From contig CAUYUJ010014759.1 of the NCBI GenBank assembly GCA_963575745.1, forward strand, positions 123,547 to 187,546: 64,000 bases of DNA, read 5' to 3'. Numbering within the stretch: position 1 is the first letter of the stretch; the number at the start of each line of letters is the position of its first letter. The stretch comes from Prorocentrum cordatum (taxonomy: Eukaryota > Sar > Dinophyceae > Prorocentrales > Prorocentraceae). The notes under the pieces are model-generated. The model saw nothing but the letters and a program-made list of their open reading frames with translations. It had not been told where the DNA came from and did not search any database. Below are positions 43,131 through 54,610 of the stretch, one piece after another. The translations under genes were made by a program, and so were the position numbers.

Positions 43131-43960
43131 CCAACGTCAAGCGAGGCCGCACATCGAGCCCGGACGACAAGCTGACGGCCGGAGAAGTTACCGTATGCAG
43201 AGCCATCTTTGGACAAGCTCAGTGGCTTTCTCCACAGACGATGCCGCTCATCGCAGTTCACGTCTCGATGCTGCATGCAGTGGTCAACAGCGCGACGGTC
43301 AAGGACCTCGGCAGGATCAACCAGCTAGTCAAGACGATTCACGAGTTTGCGAGTACTGGAGTTACCATGCATCCCTACAAGCAGATGGCTTGCGTTTGTT
43401 GGATCGTGGTGTTTGAGGGCAGATGGGAGCAGTCAAGGAGGCTGCGTGATTTGCGCGACCGAGGTTGAGGCGCTCAGCGGCAAGAAGCAGTAGTTCACAG
43501 TATTCACAGGGACTTCCAAGAAGCTGACACGCAAGGGCCGTTCATCATTGGGTGCAGAGATCCAAGCAGCTAGCGAGGCCGCGGAGGAGCTGGAGTACAC
43601 GCAGCTGGCTTGGATGGAGATGCTGAGCGCGAGGGTGCAGCTCAAAGGCGACAAGCGCTGCCGGATGATCAAGCAGGGACCTGAGAGCGTGCTGGTGATC
43701 GACTGCAAGAGCCTCTGCGACGCAGTTACGGGTTCGGAGAATTCAGCGCTGGGTCTCAGCGACAAGCGCGCCGCCATCGAGTGCATGGCGTTCAAGCAAG
43801 GAGTTCAAGAGTGCGGTTCCGAACTTAGATGGTTCATTCTCATGCGCAGGTGTCCGACGGATGCGCGAAGATCAAGTGCGAGGCGCAGAAGCTGCTAGAC
43901 GTTTTCATGTGCAGGAGCTACTGGACGCTGACTCATGACTCATGACTCAGAGTTCGAGTC
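43131..43960 (+). pseudogene. RT connection and RNase H (frameshifted)
   Basis: KLTAGEVTVCRAIFGQAQWL is the copia E..xxR..G.L.WL connection. The RNase H start reads ADGSSQGGCVI in the frame at about 43410, and the aspartate expected just before it is lost (VGSWC). SLGAEIQAASEAAEELEYTQ (43540 onward) carries the glutamate. SVLVIDCKSLCDAV carries the next aspartate, and VSDGCAKIKCEAQ matches the end motif. At least two frame changes are needed to read it through. Confidence 0.75.
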
Positions 43961-44353
43961 AGCGAGGAAGCGAGGGCTCAGAGGGCTCGACATTCTCGCC
44001 GAGAAGCCGCCACTCGCCGAGGAACCACGAGATCAAGCTGAGGTTTGAGTCAGCCATGTGGTTTCTATTCATGTCGCTCGCTTTCGCGAGGTTTGTTGCA
44101 TTCTTTTCGCAGGAGTTAGCTCGCCAGCCGAGTTTCACTCGATGCTGTGTGTTATCTTTCAGCCCGCTTCGCGGTGATTTTGTTTCGCATGTTATCTTTC
44201 AGCCCGCTTCGAGGGGATTTTGTTTTATATAATGTCTGATCGCTAACGCGAGATGTGGTTTGATATCTGCTCGCTTCGCGAGGTTTCATGCGAGAGTAGC
44301 GCCGCTACTAGGTTTGAATTTCGGAGGGATCAAGAGGCAAGAGATTTTCCCCC
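43961..44353 (+). other. 3' untranslated part and polypurine tract of copy 1
   Basis: Short tandem words (GTTATCTTTCAGCCCGCTTCG) occur twice at about 44150-44215. A purine-rich stretch at 44322-44346 (GAGGGATCAAGAGGCAAGAG) directly precedes the 3' LTR and fits a polypurine primer site. Confidence 0.5.
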
Positions 44354-44623
44354 TGTGTGACTTATGTGTGTGTTGCCTCTCTGATCTCCGTTGCGCCCTC
44401 CGCCGTTCCGGCTCGAGGGCGCCCTCGAGTCCCAGCTAGGCTGCTGGGCGCGGCCGATAGGCCACGCGCTCACTCAGTGAGTGAAGGATTTCAGCCCACC
44501 AGGGGCTAGTGAGATATCTTGAGAGATTGTTGTGTCGCTGGCGCGAGCTGTGGAGGAACGAGATGATCAAGATAACCATCTGCGAGAAGATCATCAGCAG
44601 GCTCCCGCCAGTGCCGTCGATAG
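44354..44623 (+). repeat. 3' LTR
   Basis: It begins TGTGTGACTTATGTGTGTGT and ends near GCCGTCGATAG, aligning with 35050-35319 with roughly 15-20 differences. Confidence 0.85.
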
Positions 44624-44940
44624 AGCCCCCCCCCGTTCCCCCCCACCCCCCTTCGAGAGCCCCTGTCAAGGAGGTTTTGGGGGTCAGGGGGGTTTGGTGG
44701 GTCCCCCCCCAAAGCCTTTCCTCAGGGGAGGGTAGTTGGGGGATGGGGGGGGGGGGTCGTGGGTTTCCCTTCCCAGAACACCCCTCAGGGTGGGGCTTTG
44801 GGGAATTTGGGTGGGGTTGGTGGGTAATCCTCCTTGGGCCCCCCCTCAGGAGGATTCCTGGGTGAGTTGAGGGGGGGGGAGCTCCCTGATGGGGGGCTTT
44901 GGAGGAGGTCGGTGGGTTTCCTCCCGACCCCCACTTTCAG
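44624..44940. repeat. C-run/G-run segment with GGTGGGT..CCCCCC units
   Basis: Loosely repeated units of about 50-70 bases (GGTGGGTCCCCCCCC, CTTTCCTCAGGGG, GGTGGGTAATCCTCCTTGGG) fill the gap between the 3' LTR and CME block 4. Relatives occur at 47915-48021, 50160-50343 and 52862-52915, in three cases immediately next to CME or foldback ends. Confidence 0.5.
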
Positions 44941-46830
44941 TTTTTCCCGGAAAGGGCTCCGGCCCAGGGTTCTCTTTGTACTAGGTAAACCTGTCCCCCG
45001 GTGCCTGCTTGAAGGAGGCCGGCGAATTTTTTCCCTGATAAATAACGAGCCGGCGAATTGCCGGCGAATTTTTTCCCTGGTAAATAACGAGCCGGCGAAT
45101 TGCCGGCGAATTTTTTCCATGATAAATAACGAGCCGGCGAATTAAAATTTGAGGATGTCTCGAGCGAAACGCTACGGCCCCACCCCAGCAAGACCACACC
45201 CCAGCACGACCACACCCCAGCACGACCTCACCACAGCACGACCACTCCCCAGCACGACCCCACCCCAGCACGACCACGCCCCAGCACGACCACACCCCAG
45301 CACGATCACACCCCAGAACGACCACACCCCAGCACGACCCCACCCAAGCACGACCCCACCCCAGCACGACCACACCCCAGCACGACCACACCCCAGCAAC
45401 GCTTGTTTTTGAGCGCCGGCGAATTAAAATTTGAGGATGTCTCGAGCGAAACGCTTGTTTTTGAGGCCGGCGAATTAAAATTTGAGGATGTCTCGAGCGA
45501 AACGCTACGGCCCCACCCCAGCAAGACCACACCCCAGCACGACCACACCCCAGCACGACCTCACCACAGCACGACCACACCCCAGCACGACCACCCAGCA
45601 CGCACCACAGCACGCCCCACGCACGACACCCCAGCACGACCCCACCCCAGCACGCCACCCCAGCACGAGCACCACCCCAGCACGACCACACCCCAGCACG
45701 ACCACACCCCAGCAGGACCCCACCCCAGCACGACCCCACCCCAGCACGGCCCCACCCCAGCAAGACCACACCCCAGCACGACCACACTCCAGCACGACCT
45801 CACCACAGCACGACCACTCCCCAGCACGATCACGCCCCAGCACGACCACGCCCCAGCACGACCACTCCCCAGCACGACCACCTCCCAGCACGACCCCCCC
45901 CCCAGCACGACCACCCCCCCAGCACGACCACTCCCCAGCACGACCACCCCCCAGCACGACCACACCCCAGCACGACCACTCCCCAGCACGACCACACCCC
46001 AGCACGACCCCACCCCAGCACGACCCCACCCTAGCACGACCACACCCCAGCACGATCACACCCCAGAACGACCACACCCCAGCACGACCCCACCCCAGCA
46101 CGACCCCACCCCAGCACGACCACACCCCAGCACGACCACACCCCAGCAGGACCCCACCCCAGCACGACCCCACCCCAGCACCCCACCCCAGCAAGACCAC
46201 ACCCCAGCACGACCACACCCCAGCACGACCTCACCACAGCACGACCACACCCCAGCACGATCACGCCCCAGCACGACCACGCCCCAGCACGACCACTCCC
46301 CAGCACGACCACCCCCAGCACGACCACCCCCCCAGCACGACCACCCCCCAGCACGACCACCCCCCAGCACGACCACACCCCAGCACGACCACACCACAGC
46401 ACGACCACACCCCAGCACGACCACGCCCCAGCACGACCAGGCCCCAGCACGACAAGCGCCGAGCACGCCCACCCCCCAGCACGACCACGCCCCAGCACGA
46501 CCACGCCCCAGCACGACCACCCCCCAGCACGACCACACCCCCAGCACGACCACACCCCAGCACGACCACTCCCCAGCACGACCACACCGCCTTGGTTGAG
46601 TGGTTGCCTGTCGTCGTGGAATGTTTCGTGGGGTGTCTCGTGGAATGTTTCGCGGGGTGTCTCGTGAAATGTTTCGTGAGGTGTCTCGTGGAATGTTTCG
46701 TGAGGTGTCTCGTGGGCTGTTTCGTGAGGGGTCTCGTGGGATGTTTCGTGAGGTGTTGCCCAGTTGGGTATCATGAAAACGTGTCCATGCTCCACATGTC
46801 TATATCCCTTTCTGGGTTCGTGGGTCCATG
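44941..46830 (+). mobile_element. CME block 4 (expanded, rearranged)
   Basis: It starts TTTTTCCCGGAAAGGGCTCC. The 42-bp/GAGGATGTCTCG module recurs at 45400-45510 in the middle of the 16-bp minisatellite, so this is at least two CMEs fused. It ends with the 24-bp repeats and tail near 46830. Confidence 0.7.
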
Positions 46831-47914
46831 TTTTGTTTCCCAAGAAGGCCGTAGGCCCAGGGTTCTCTTTTAGTAGGTAAACCTGCCCCGGTGCTGCTTG
46901 AAGGAGGCCGGCGAATTTTTTTCCCCTGATAAATAACGAGCCGGAGAAATGCCGGCGAATTTTTCCCTGATAAATAACGAGCCGGCGAGATCGGAGAGAT
47001 TGCCGGCGAATTTTTGGCCAGGATAAATAACGAGCCGGCGAATTAAAATATTCGAGGACTGTCTGAGGAGCAAACCTTGTTTTTGAGGCCGGCGAATTAA
47101 AATTTGAGGATGTATTCGAGCGCGAAAACGCCTTGTTTTGAAATCCCGACTCACCACACCCAGCACGACCAACCCCCTAGCACGACCTCACCACAGCACG
47201 ACCACACCCCAGCACGACCACGCCCAGCACGACCACGCCCCAGCACGACACGCCCCAGCACCTACCCTACCCCAGCAAGAACACAACCCAGCACGACCCC
47301 ACCGCACGACCACGCCCCAGCACGACCACACCCCAGCACGAACACACCTCAGCACGACCACACCCCAGCACGACCACACCCCAGCACGACCACACCCCAG
47401 CACGACCACACCCCAGCACGACCCGACCCCAGCACGACCCTACCCCAGCAAGACCACACCCCAGCACGACCACACCCCAGCACGACCTCACCACAGCACG
47501 ACCACACCCCAGCACGACCACGCCCCAGCACGACCACGCCCCAGCACGACCACGCCCCAGCACAACCACCCCCCAGCACGACCACCCCCCCAGCACGACA
47601 ACACCCCAGCACGACCACCCCCCAGCACGACCACACCCCAGCACGACCACTCCCCAGCACGACCACACCGCCTTGGTTGAGTGGTTGCCTGTCGTCGTGG
47701 AATGTTTCGTGGGGTGTCTCGTGGAATGTTTCGCGGGGTGTCTCCTGGAATGTTTCGTGAGGTGTCTCGCGGAATGTTTCGTGAGGTGTCTCGTGGGATG
47801 TTTCGTGAGGTGTCTCGTGGGATGTTTCGTGAGGTGTTGCCCCGTTGGGTATCGTGAAAACGTGCCCATGCTCCACATGTCTATATCCCTTTCCGGGTTC
47901 GTGGGTCCATCATG
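46831..47914 (+). mobile_element. CME block 5 (error-rich front)
   Basis: The front part 46831-47300 has many single-base indels relative to other copies (for example GGCCAGGATAAATAACG, GGACTGTCTGAGGAGC). The back part from 47400 is regular and ends CCATCATG at 47914. Confidence 0.65.
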
Positions 47915-48021
47915 TTTCCTGGGAAGGGGGTGGGGGGGTTGTTTGGTTTTCCCTCCTTGGGGGGGGTTTTGGTGGGTTTCCCCCCAGACACACCCCCTCG
48001 CTCTGGACGCCCCCCCTCGAG
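47915..48021. repeat. Short G-rich spacer between CME blocks
   Basis: GGGTGGGGGGGTTG and TTGGTGGGTTTCCCCCCAGA resemble 44624-44940. Nothing else is present. Confidence 0.45.
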
Positions 48022-50159
48022 TTTTTTCCCGGAAAGGGCTTAAGCCCAGGGTTCTCTTTTAGTAGGTAAACCTGTCCCCCGGTGCCTGCTTGAAGGAGGC
48101 CGGCGAATTTTTTCCCTGATAAATAACGAGGTCGAAGGAGGCCGGCGAATTTTTCCCTGATAAATATCGAGCCCGCGAATTAAAATTTGAGGATGTCTCG
48201 AGCGAAACGCTTGTTTTTGAGCGCCCGCGAATTAAAATTTGAGGATGTCTCGAGCGAAACGCTTGTTTTTCAGAATTTGTCGAGGATGTCTCGAGCGAAA
48301 CGCTTGTTTTTCAGAATTTGTTCCGGGGAAAGGGCACAGAGCCCAGGTTTTTAACTTTGTACTAGGTAAAACTAGTCCCCCGTGGCCTGCGTGAAGGAGG
48401 GCGGCGGAATTTTCCTGAAAATAACGAGCGGCGAATTGCGTGCGAATTTTTTTCCCTGATAGAATAACGAGCCGGCCGAATTGCCGGGCGACGCATCTCC
48501 TCGCTAAATAACGAGCCGGCGACGAATAAATTTGAGGATGTCCCTCGAGCGAAAGCCTGTTCCCGGAAAGGGCGTAGGCCCAGGGTTCTCTTTTAGTAGG
48601 TAAACCTGTCCCCCGGTGCCTGCTTGAAGGAGGCCGGCGAAATTTTTCCCTGATAAATAACGAGCCGGCGAATTGCCGGCGAATTTTTTCCCTGATAAAT
48701 AACGAGCCGGCGAATTGCCGGCGAATTTTTTCCATGATAAATAACGAGCCGGCGAATTAAAATTTGAGGATGTCTCGAGCGAAACGCTAGATTCCCAGCA
48801 CGGCCCACCCCAGCAAGACCACACCTCAGCACGACCACACTCCAGCACGACCTCACCACAGCACGACCACTCCCCAGCACGATCACGCCCCAGCACGACC
48901 ACGCCCCAGCACGACCACTCCCCAGCACGACCACCTCCCAGCACGACCACACCCCAGCAACGACCCCACCCCAGCACGACTCCACCCCAGCACGACCCCA
49001 CCCCAGCCGACCCCACCCCAGCACGACCACGAACCAGCACGACCACACCCCAAGCACGACCACAACCCCAGCACGACCCCACCCCAGCAGAACCCACCCC
49101 AGCACGACCCACCCCAGCCACGACCACACCCCAGCACGACCACACCCCAGCACGACCACACCCCAGCACGACCCACCCCAGCACGACCACACCCCAGCAC
49201 GACCCACCCCAGCACCCACCCCAGCACGACCACACCCCAGCACGACCCCACCCCAGCACGACCCCACCCTAGCAAGACCACACCCCAGCACGACCACACC
49301 CCAGCACGACCTCACCACAGCACGACCACACCCCAGCACGACCACGCCCCAGCACGACCACGCCCCAGCACGACCACGCCCCAGCACAACCACCCCCCAG
49401 CACGACCACCCCCCCAGCACGACACACCCCAGCACGACCAAGCACCAGCACCGACCACACCCCAGCACGACCACACCCCAGCACACACACCACAGTCAAC
49501 CCACACCCCAGCACGACCACACCCCAGCACGACACACACACACCCAGCACGACCCCACCCCAGCACGACCCCAACACAGCACGACCCCCCAGCACGACCA
49601 CACCCCAGCACGACCACACCCCAGCACGACCCCAGCACCCAGCAGCAGACCACACCCCAGCACGACCACACCCCAGCACGACCTCACCACAGCACGACCA
49701 CACCCCAGCACGACCACGCCCCAGCACGACCACGCCCCAGCACGACCACGCCCCAGCACGACCACCCCCCAGCACGACCACCCCCCTAGCACGACCACCC
49801 CCCAGCACGACCACCCCCCAGCACGACCACACCCCAGCACGACCACACCCCAACACGACCATACTCCAGCACGACCACACCCCAGCACGACCACACCCAG
49901 TCGCACCCCCGTGGAATGTTTCGTGGGGTGTCTGGTTGAGTGGTTGCCTGTTCGTGGGGTGTCTCGTGGAATGTTTCACGGGGTGTCTCGTGGAATGTTT
50001 CGTGAGGTGTCTCGTGGGTTGTTTCGTGAGGTGTCTCCTGGGATGTTTCGCGGGGTGTCTCGTGGGATGTTTCGTGAGGTGTCGCCCAGTTGGATATCGT
50101 GAAAACGTGACCATGCTGCACATGTCTATATCCCTTTCCGGGTTCGTGGGTCCATCATG
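48022..50159 (+). mobile_element. CME block 6 (multiple fused copies)
   Basis: Three CCCGGAAAGGG-type heads can be made out (48028, a corrupted one near 48323, and 48556), followed by a long, irregular 16-bp minisatellite (about 48790-49905). The 24-bp repeats and tail follow, ending CCATCATG at 50159. Indel density is high at 48110-48560 and 48950-49640. Confidence 0.65.
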
Positions 50160-50343
50160 TTTGGTATTCGGAGGGTTGTCCTCCTGGGCCCCCCGCTGAA
50201 GGTATTTTTTTTGTGTCAGCGGAGGGCTTCCCCCCCGGTCCTCCCGTCAAGGGTGGTTTTTGAGGGAGTCAGGGGGGGCTGGTGGGATCCCCCCCGGAAC
50301 CCGTCCTCAGGGAGAGTTTGGAAGGGGTTCAAGGGGTTGGGGT
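50160..50343. repeat. G-run/C-run segment
   Basis: GGTGGGATCCCCCCCGGAAC, CCTCAGGGAGAG and TCCTCCTGGGCCCCCCG repeat the pattern of 44624-44940. Confidence 0.45.
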
Positions 50344-50492
50344 GAAATCGGGCCTCCCCCTCTACAGGAGGCATATTCAAAAATAATTCAAAAATAGTAG
50401 GGGGATTTGTTGTTTGATTTTATATCTAGGTTGGAATATTTTCTAACAATCCATTTTTGAATACGTTTTGCAAAGTTTGGATTCTCCGCCGA
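50344..50492 (+). mobile_element. Foldback family A element, right end lost
   Basis: The left end (AATCGGGCCTCCCCCTCTAC, AGGAGGCATATTCAAAAATA) and AT-rich interior are clear. The expected right end is not found beyond GATTCTCCGCC near 50482. Confidence 0.5.
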
Positions 50493-51077
50493 ACAGCTGT
50501 CCTTCGTCCGTAGTGCCCTTGTCGCTCCCAGTTCCCTTCGTTCTAATCCCAATCACGCCCGTTAAGGCGTGAGTGATTTAGGGCGTTTCTCCTTCCAAAC
50601 CCATTTCATCCCCTTCGGGGAGGGGTTGCCCCTTCCCCTCCCCTTTCCCCCTGGGTTTGGAAAGGGCGTTCCGCGAGGAGTTGGAGCGTCCACGGTGGTT
50701 TCGGCAATGAGGCCTGCACGATTGATTGTGCAATGGTGTGGGCCAAATTTGGGTGTCCTGGGAGAGGGGGCCCTAATTAGGGAAACCCTCTTCTTGAATC
50801 GATCTCCTCCAGGGTGGCCCCAAGATGGTTCCAGAGGCTCCCAAGGGTGCCAAGACGGCCGCAAAAGGAGCCCAGGAGGCCTCAAGAGGCCTCCAAGAGG
50901 CCCCCAAGATAACAACAATATGTTGTCTTTGTTGGGGGCATCCAGAGGCGCAGACCCTGCCACGCGCCCCCGTTTGTGACTCGGCCTGCCGCCGAGTCAC
51001 GCCCCCCCCCAAGCCAGGGGCCACGACAGGTAGGCCCTAGCCTACCCGCCTGTCTGAGCGAACGGCACACCATTCAC
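50493..51077. repeat. No gene seen; 240-bp dispersed repeat unit at 50695-50960
   Basis: TTGATTGTGCAATGGTGTGG, TCGATCTCCTCCAGGGTGGC, CCCCAAGATGGTTCC, GAGGCTCCCAAGGGTGCCAA and GACGGCC follow in the same order as at 52360-52830. GCCGAGTCACGCCC at 50989 pairs with TGACTCGGC at 50978. Confidence 0.55.
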
Positions 51078-51988
51078 TCACCGTGGGCCCCTTTTCACCA
51101 GGCGGGCCCGATGCTGCCACCAGCCGGCGACGTTCTGCGGCGCCGCCACCCGCAGGGCCTCGAACTGCCGCATCACCGTGCATGCGCGGCGCTTCCACCA
51201 CCAAAAGATATGCCTCTGGCGTCGTTTCCGCATCCGCCGCATCGCCTGGCCAACAGCCGCATCTGCCGTGGGAGCCGCGTCCGACCCCTCTGCCGCGCCA
51301 TCCCGCCCAGCCATGCGCCATCCAGCTGCGACGCCCTCCGCAAAGGCCTCGGCCTCCGCCCCATGATCCCGCGCGTGCCAGAAGCCTGGCGCCAGTCGCC
51401 GAAGCCTCCCGCGACCACATCGATCTCGAACTCCGCACCCTTCACCAAGCCCACGTCCACGACGCCCTTCGACGCTTCCTGGATCAGCTCGGCCCCTATG
51501 GGTAGGGCATCGCCCGCCACGCCCAACAACATGCCCTCGAGCCCGTCGTTGCCTTTGATGACGCCGGCCTCCAGCATCGCCTCCCAGCCCTCCCTGGGCG
51601 GCGCCAGCGCCCGCTGCCTCTGCACGCCCTTCACGCACGTGCTGGCCCCCGCGCCGCAGCCGCCGTGCCCGGGCTCCCGCCCCGCATCCGCCCTCATGCG
51701 GAGGAGCGCCCGAGCCCGCTGCACGCCCTGCTCGCCCAGGGAGCCCTGCATGCCCGGCCGCGGCCCGCTCGAGGCCCACCCCAGCTCCGCCGCGGATGCC
51801 GAAGCGAACCCGCGCTCGGGCTCTCGCTCAGCATGCTGCGCTGCATTGCGCCGCCGCCTGGCTAGGCGCCGGGCACCCAGCCGCACGCGCCCGTGGACGT
51901 GAGTGCGGCCCGCGCGCACTCTGGATGGCTCCCGTTGAGAGGCCCGCGCTGCTCTGACGGAGCGGGGCGCCGAAGGCCGTCCAGCCAC
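51078..51988 (-). pseudogene. Frameshifted protein fragment, family unknown
   Basis: On the minus strand one frame (from 51988) carries REGWEAMLEAGVIKGNDGLE, GAELIQEASKGVVDVGLVKG and EFEIDVVAGGFGDW, with nearly all third positions G or C. It ends in a different register around 51360, where a second frame continues AEAEAFAEGVAAGWRMAGRD and AVGQAMRRMRKRRQRHIFWW, then QFEALRVAAPQNVAGWWQH. A one-base shift or a short intron would join them. Codon bias favours this strand over the plus strand, where frames are also open. I do not recognise the protein. The Arg/Ala-rich first 100 codons may not be coding. Confidence 0.4.
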
Positions 51989-52244
51989 GCGGAAGTCTCG
52001 CTGCTCGGGCCACGTGCCAGGGGCCGCGCGCGCCCGCGCGAAGGGCCGCCTCGCACAGCCGCACGGGCTCGCGCCCTCCGCCGCCCGGCGAGCGGTGGAG
52101 GGCCCAAGCGCCGCCGCCTCCGCCTCCCGCCTTGCCGCCGGCCGCCATCGCCTCTCGGCGGGCCGCCCCCCGCAGCCATCACCTGCCCACGCCGCCGCCA
52201 GACCGGCCCCGGGCGGAAGAGGGATGAAACAGTTTGAGACAAAT
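51989..52244. other. No gene seen
   Basis: Very GC-rich (CGCCGCC, GCCGGCC words) with no motif. It may be upstream sequence of the minus-strand fragment. Confidence 0.4.
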
Positions 52245-52829
52245 GGCTTCAGCCGACATGGCTACGGAGATGAGCCCAAGAGGCTCCCAAGAAACCCCCA
52301 AGAGGCCCCCCAGAGGCATCCAAAGCGCCCAGAGAGGCCTCGTCGAGAGGCCGATCTCTCTGTATTTACAATGGTTTTGGCTACATTTTGGCCTCATTGG
52401 ATCGTTTCCTCCAAGATGGCCCCAAGATCGCCCCCGAGGCTCCCAAGGGTACAGCAAGACGGCCCCACGAGGTGCCCAGGAGGCCCCAAAGATGCCCCTA
52501 TAAGGCTCCCAAGAGATCCCCACGGGGCTCCAAGAGGCCCCCCAGAGGCACCCAAGACGCCCCAAGACGCCTCGGCGAGGGGGCCAACATGTCTGTAGTT
52601 ACACAAGTGGTGGCCACATTTTGGCCTCCTGGGGGGCGGGGACCGTGATGCACTACGGCCCCTCCTTTGATCGATCTCTTCCAGGATGGCCCCCGAAGCT
52701 CCCAAGGGTGCCGCAAGACGGCCTAAGAGGTGCCCAGTAGGCCCAAAGAGGCTCCAAAAGGCCACCACGACAACCCCAAAAGGCTACCAAGAGACCCCGA
52801 AGAGGCCCGAAGAGGACCCGGCAACCAAG
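52245..52829 (+). repeat. 240-bp dispersed repeat, two tandem units
   Basis: Units at about 52330-52570 and 52590-52829 share TTTTGGCCTC, GATCG.T..CTCCAAGATGG, CGAGGCTCCCAAGGGT, GCAAGACGGCC and AGGTGCCCAG.AGGCCC. Between them CAAGAGGC..CCC words repeat every 15-18 bases. A third unit is at 50695-50960. Confidence 0.65.
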
Positions 52830-52861
52830 GGATCAGGTCGGGGGCACGCCCGACCTGATCC
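52830..52861. repeat. Perfect 13-bp hairpin made of family A ends
   Basis: GGATCAGGTCGGG and CCCGACCTGATCC are perfect reverse complements separated by GGCACG. AGGTCGGG and CCCGACCT are the outermost bases of foldback family A, so this looks like a family A element reduced to its two ends. Confidence 0.6.
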
Positions 52862-53799
52862 AAGGGGTTGGGGGGTCTCCCCCCAGACACCCCCCTTTGC
52901 CCTGGAGCCACTTCCGGAGCTGCGCCGCGCTCCGCGCGGCGCGCTGTGTTTTGCCACGGAGCGCGCGGTGCAGGTCGTGTCCTGCGCACGTAGTGCTCGG
53001 CGCTGTCACTGTCAGTGAGCCCAGTTGGGGATACACCCCTCGGAACCCGAAGGGAACGACCTACATCCCCATCCAGGGGGGCAAATCGGCCAGTGGAGCC
53101 CAGGCCACGCCGCCGGAGATGGGGATCGGTGAAACGATGCTCCCGCTCTTTCCTCCTGGAGGCGGAGCACTGGCTGACCCTGCTGGGGCTGGGCCGCAAC
53201 CAAAAACATCGGAAAGCGGTAGGGTGGAAGTAGAGTGTCCTGGAGAAGTTCGTTCTGGACTTCGAGGTGAATCTCGTGCGGATTTTTCTTTGGCCAGGAA
53301 GTGAGACAAAACAAAGGTCCACGCGAAATTCACTTCGTTTTTCACTCGCCGTTTCGGGCTTTTGTATTGACAGACATCCACGCAAAAATCTGCTGCAGCA
53401 CGTCTGCAAGGTCGGTGCAGTGACATGTATGTCCCCCCTTCACCCTCCTCCGCATGCTTCTGTCCCCGTCCCTATCTTGCCATTCCTGCAGGTTGATTTT
53501 GCGTATTTTTAAAGCTCAGGCGCACCGCAAAACCTTCAACTTGCTTGTTTGTAGTGAGCGGTCTTGAATCTATTCGCCATATGTTTAGAAAAGGGCTGGG
53601 TACGTCACTGAGTAATTTAGGGAGGGCACCCTGATCACGCTGCCGAACAGTCAGGACGGGACGTTTTTCGTCAATTTTCGGACCCTGAGAACCCTGGCCA
53701 CGAACCAGGGCGGGAACAACAAGCGACTCAGGACGAAAAGCTGGTCCCTGGGAAAGGGTCGCGATTCCCAGGGGCTGCGTGTTGAGAGTGCCAGGAAAT
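52862..53799. other. No gene seen; shared repeat at 53020-53150
   Basis: GGGGGGTCTCCCCCCAGACA at 52870 belongs to the G-run/C-run repeat. Positions 53020-53104 match 2176-2262, and 53122-53140 matches the inverted 2117-2135. Several frames are open at 53160-53520, without a recognisable domain. Confidence 0.5.
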
Positions 53800-53985
53800 C
53801 GCACATCACGGCAGTCCCCGACGTCCTGGCGCAGCACTGTTTTTCGCAGCGGGCGGTGCCGCCCGATTTCGGGCCCCAGGACCAATCATAAGTCGACCTG
53901 GCTCGAAGCATGACGCAGAGGGACGAGGTCCAGGATTCGAGTCGTGATTTTGACGATGTTTAGTTTTTCGTGACATCGGATTCAG
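53800..53985 (+). repeat. Dispersed 175-bp repeat, copy 2
   Basis: It matches 23025-23200 in order (GTCCTGGCGCAGCACTG, TTTTTCGCAGCGGGCG, GATTTCGGGCCCCAGG, GACCTGGCTCGAA, GGTCCAGGATTCGAGTCGTG, TTTTCGTGACATCGGATTCA). Confidence 0.6.
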
Positions 53986-54610
53986 GGCTTGGGCGAGGAC
54001 CACTGTGCACCGATGCCTCTCTTATGCGAGCCGATCCTGGGCTCGAATCAGCGTGTAGCTGGCGTCCTCCTGCGGGCTGGACCGGGTTGGTGGGAGGGTC
54101 GTCCAGCGTTGGCCAGAAGGTTTGCCGGTGGAGTTCTTCGACAAGAGTGATCTCCATGAGTATCCAGCTGCCTGCGGCAAGTCCCGCCGCCGTGCCAGCC
54201 CAGCATTCCGGGAGGCAGCTGGACGTGACACTTTTCGCCCTTCGTCCTTCAAGCGCTTTCATGGGGCTCGTTTGGGCCGTCCTGATCTGCACATGTCCCG
54301 GACGTGATTTTTTTCGCAATGTCGACCCCCAAGGGTCTCGACCCATTACGTGGGACCGATTTTGATCCCGAACGGTGTTTTGAGTCCCGGGGCCAGGCGA
54401 GGGCCTTTGGAGGACGAAAATGGCCTAATACCTCCCGTCGTGTTTTTTTCACAATTCGAGGGGGTCTCGGTAGGGGGTCTCGGTTTGGGGTCGTTAGGGG
54501 CGCTCTCGGGCCGCCTTGTGCACTCCGTGCTCCCCAGCCATCTGTGGCGTGGCTCTGGCGGCTGTGGACGCGGCTGCTCCCTGGCGGTGCACTTCCTCGA
54601 GCCGCCCGTG
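53986..54610. other. No gene seen; fragments of dispersed repeats
   Basis: GTGATTTTTTTCGCAATGTC at 54305 echoes the repeat at 1340. GGGGGTCTCGGTA.GGGGTCTCGG near 54460-54485 is a short tandem duplication. No coding support. Confidence 0.4.

Larger units (their letters stand above)
35050..44623 (+). mobile_element. Copia-type LTR retrotransposon, copy 1 (dead)
   Basis: About 9.6 kb bounded by LTRs of about 270 bases, with internal parts in the copia order: gag, zinc knuckle, protease, extra domains, integrase, RT, RNase H. Integrase before RT is what separates copia (Pseudoviridae type) from gypsy elements. The LTRs differ at roughly 15-20 positions by eye, so the insertion is not recent. The polyprotein is broken by several frameshifts, at least three in-frame TAG codons and an RT active-site change. 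A 1.0 kb CME sits inside it. It is inserted in C-rich DNA (C-runs on both sides), which hides any target duplication. Confidence 0.9.

Noticed and set aside
32539-50123. Many long frames rich in STTTPQHDHTPARPHP or SCWGVVVLGRGRAG repeats
   Set aside because: They are translations of the 16-bp CME minisatellite on the two strands and are open in all frames by periodicity alone.
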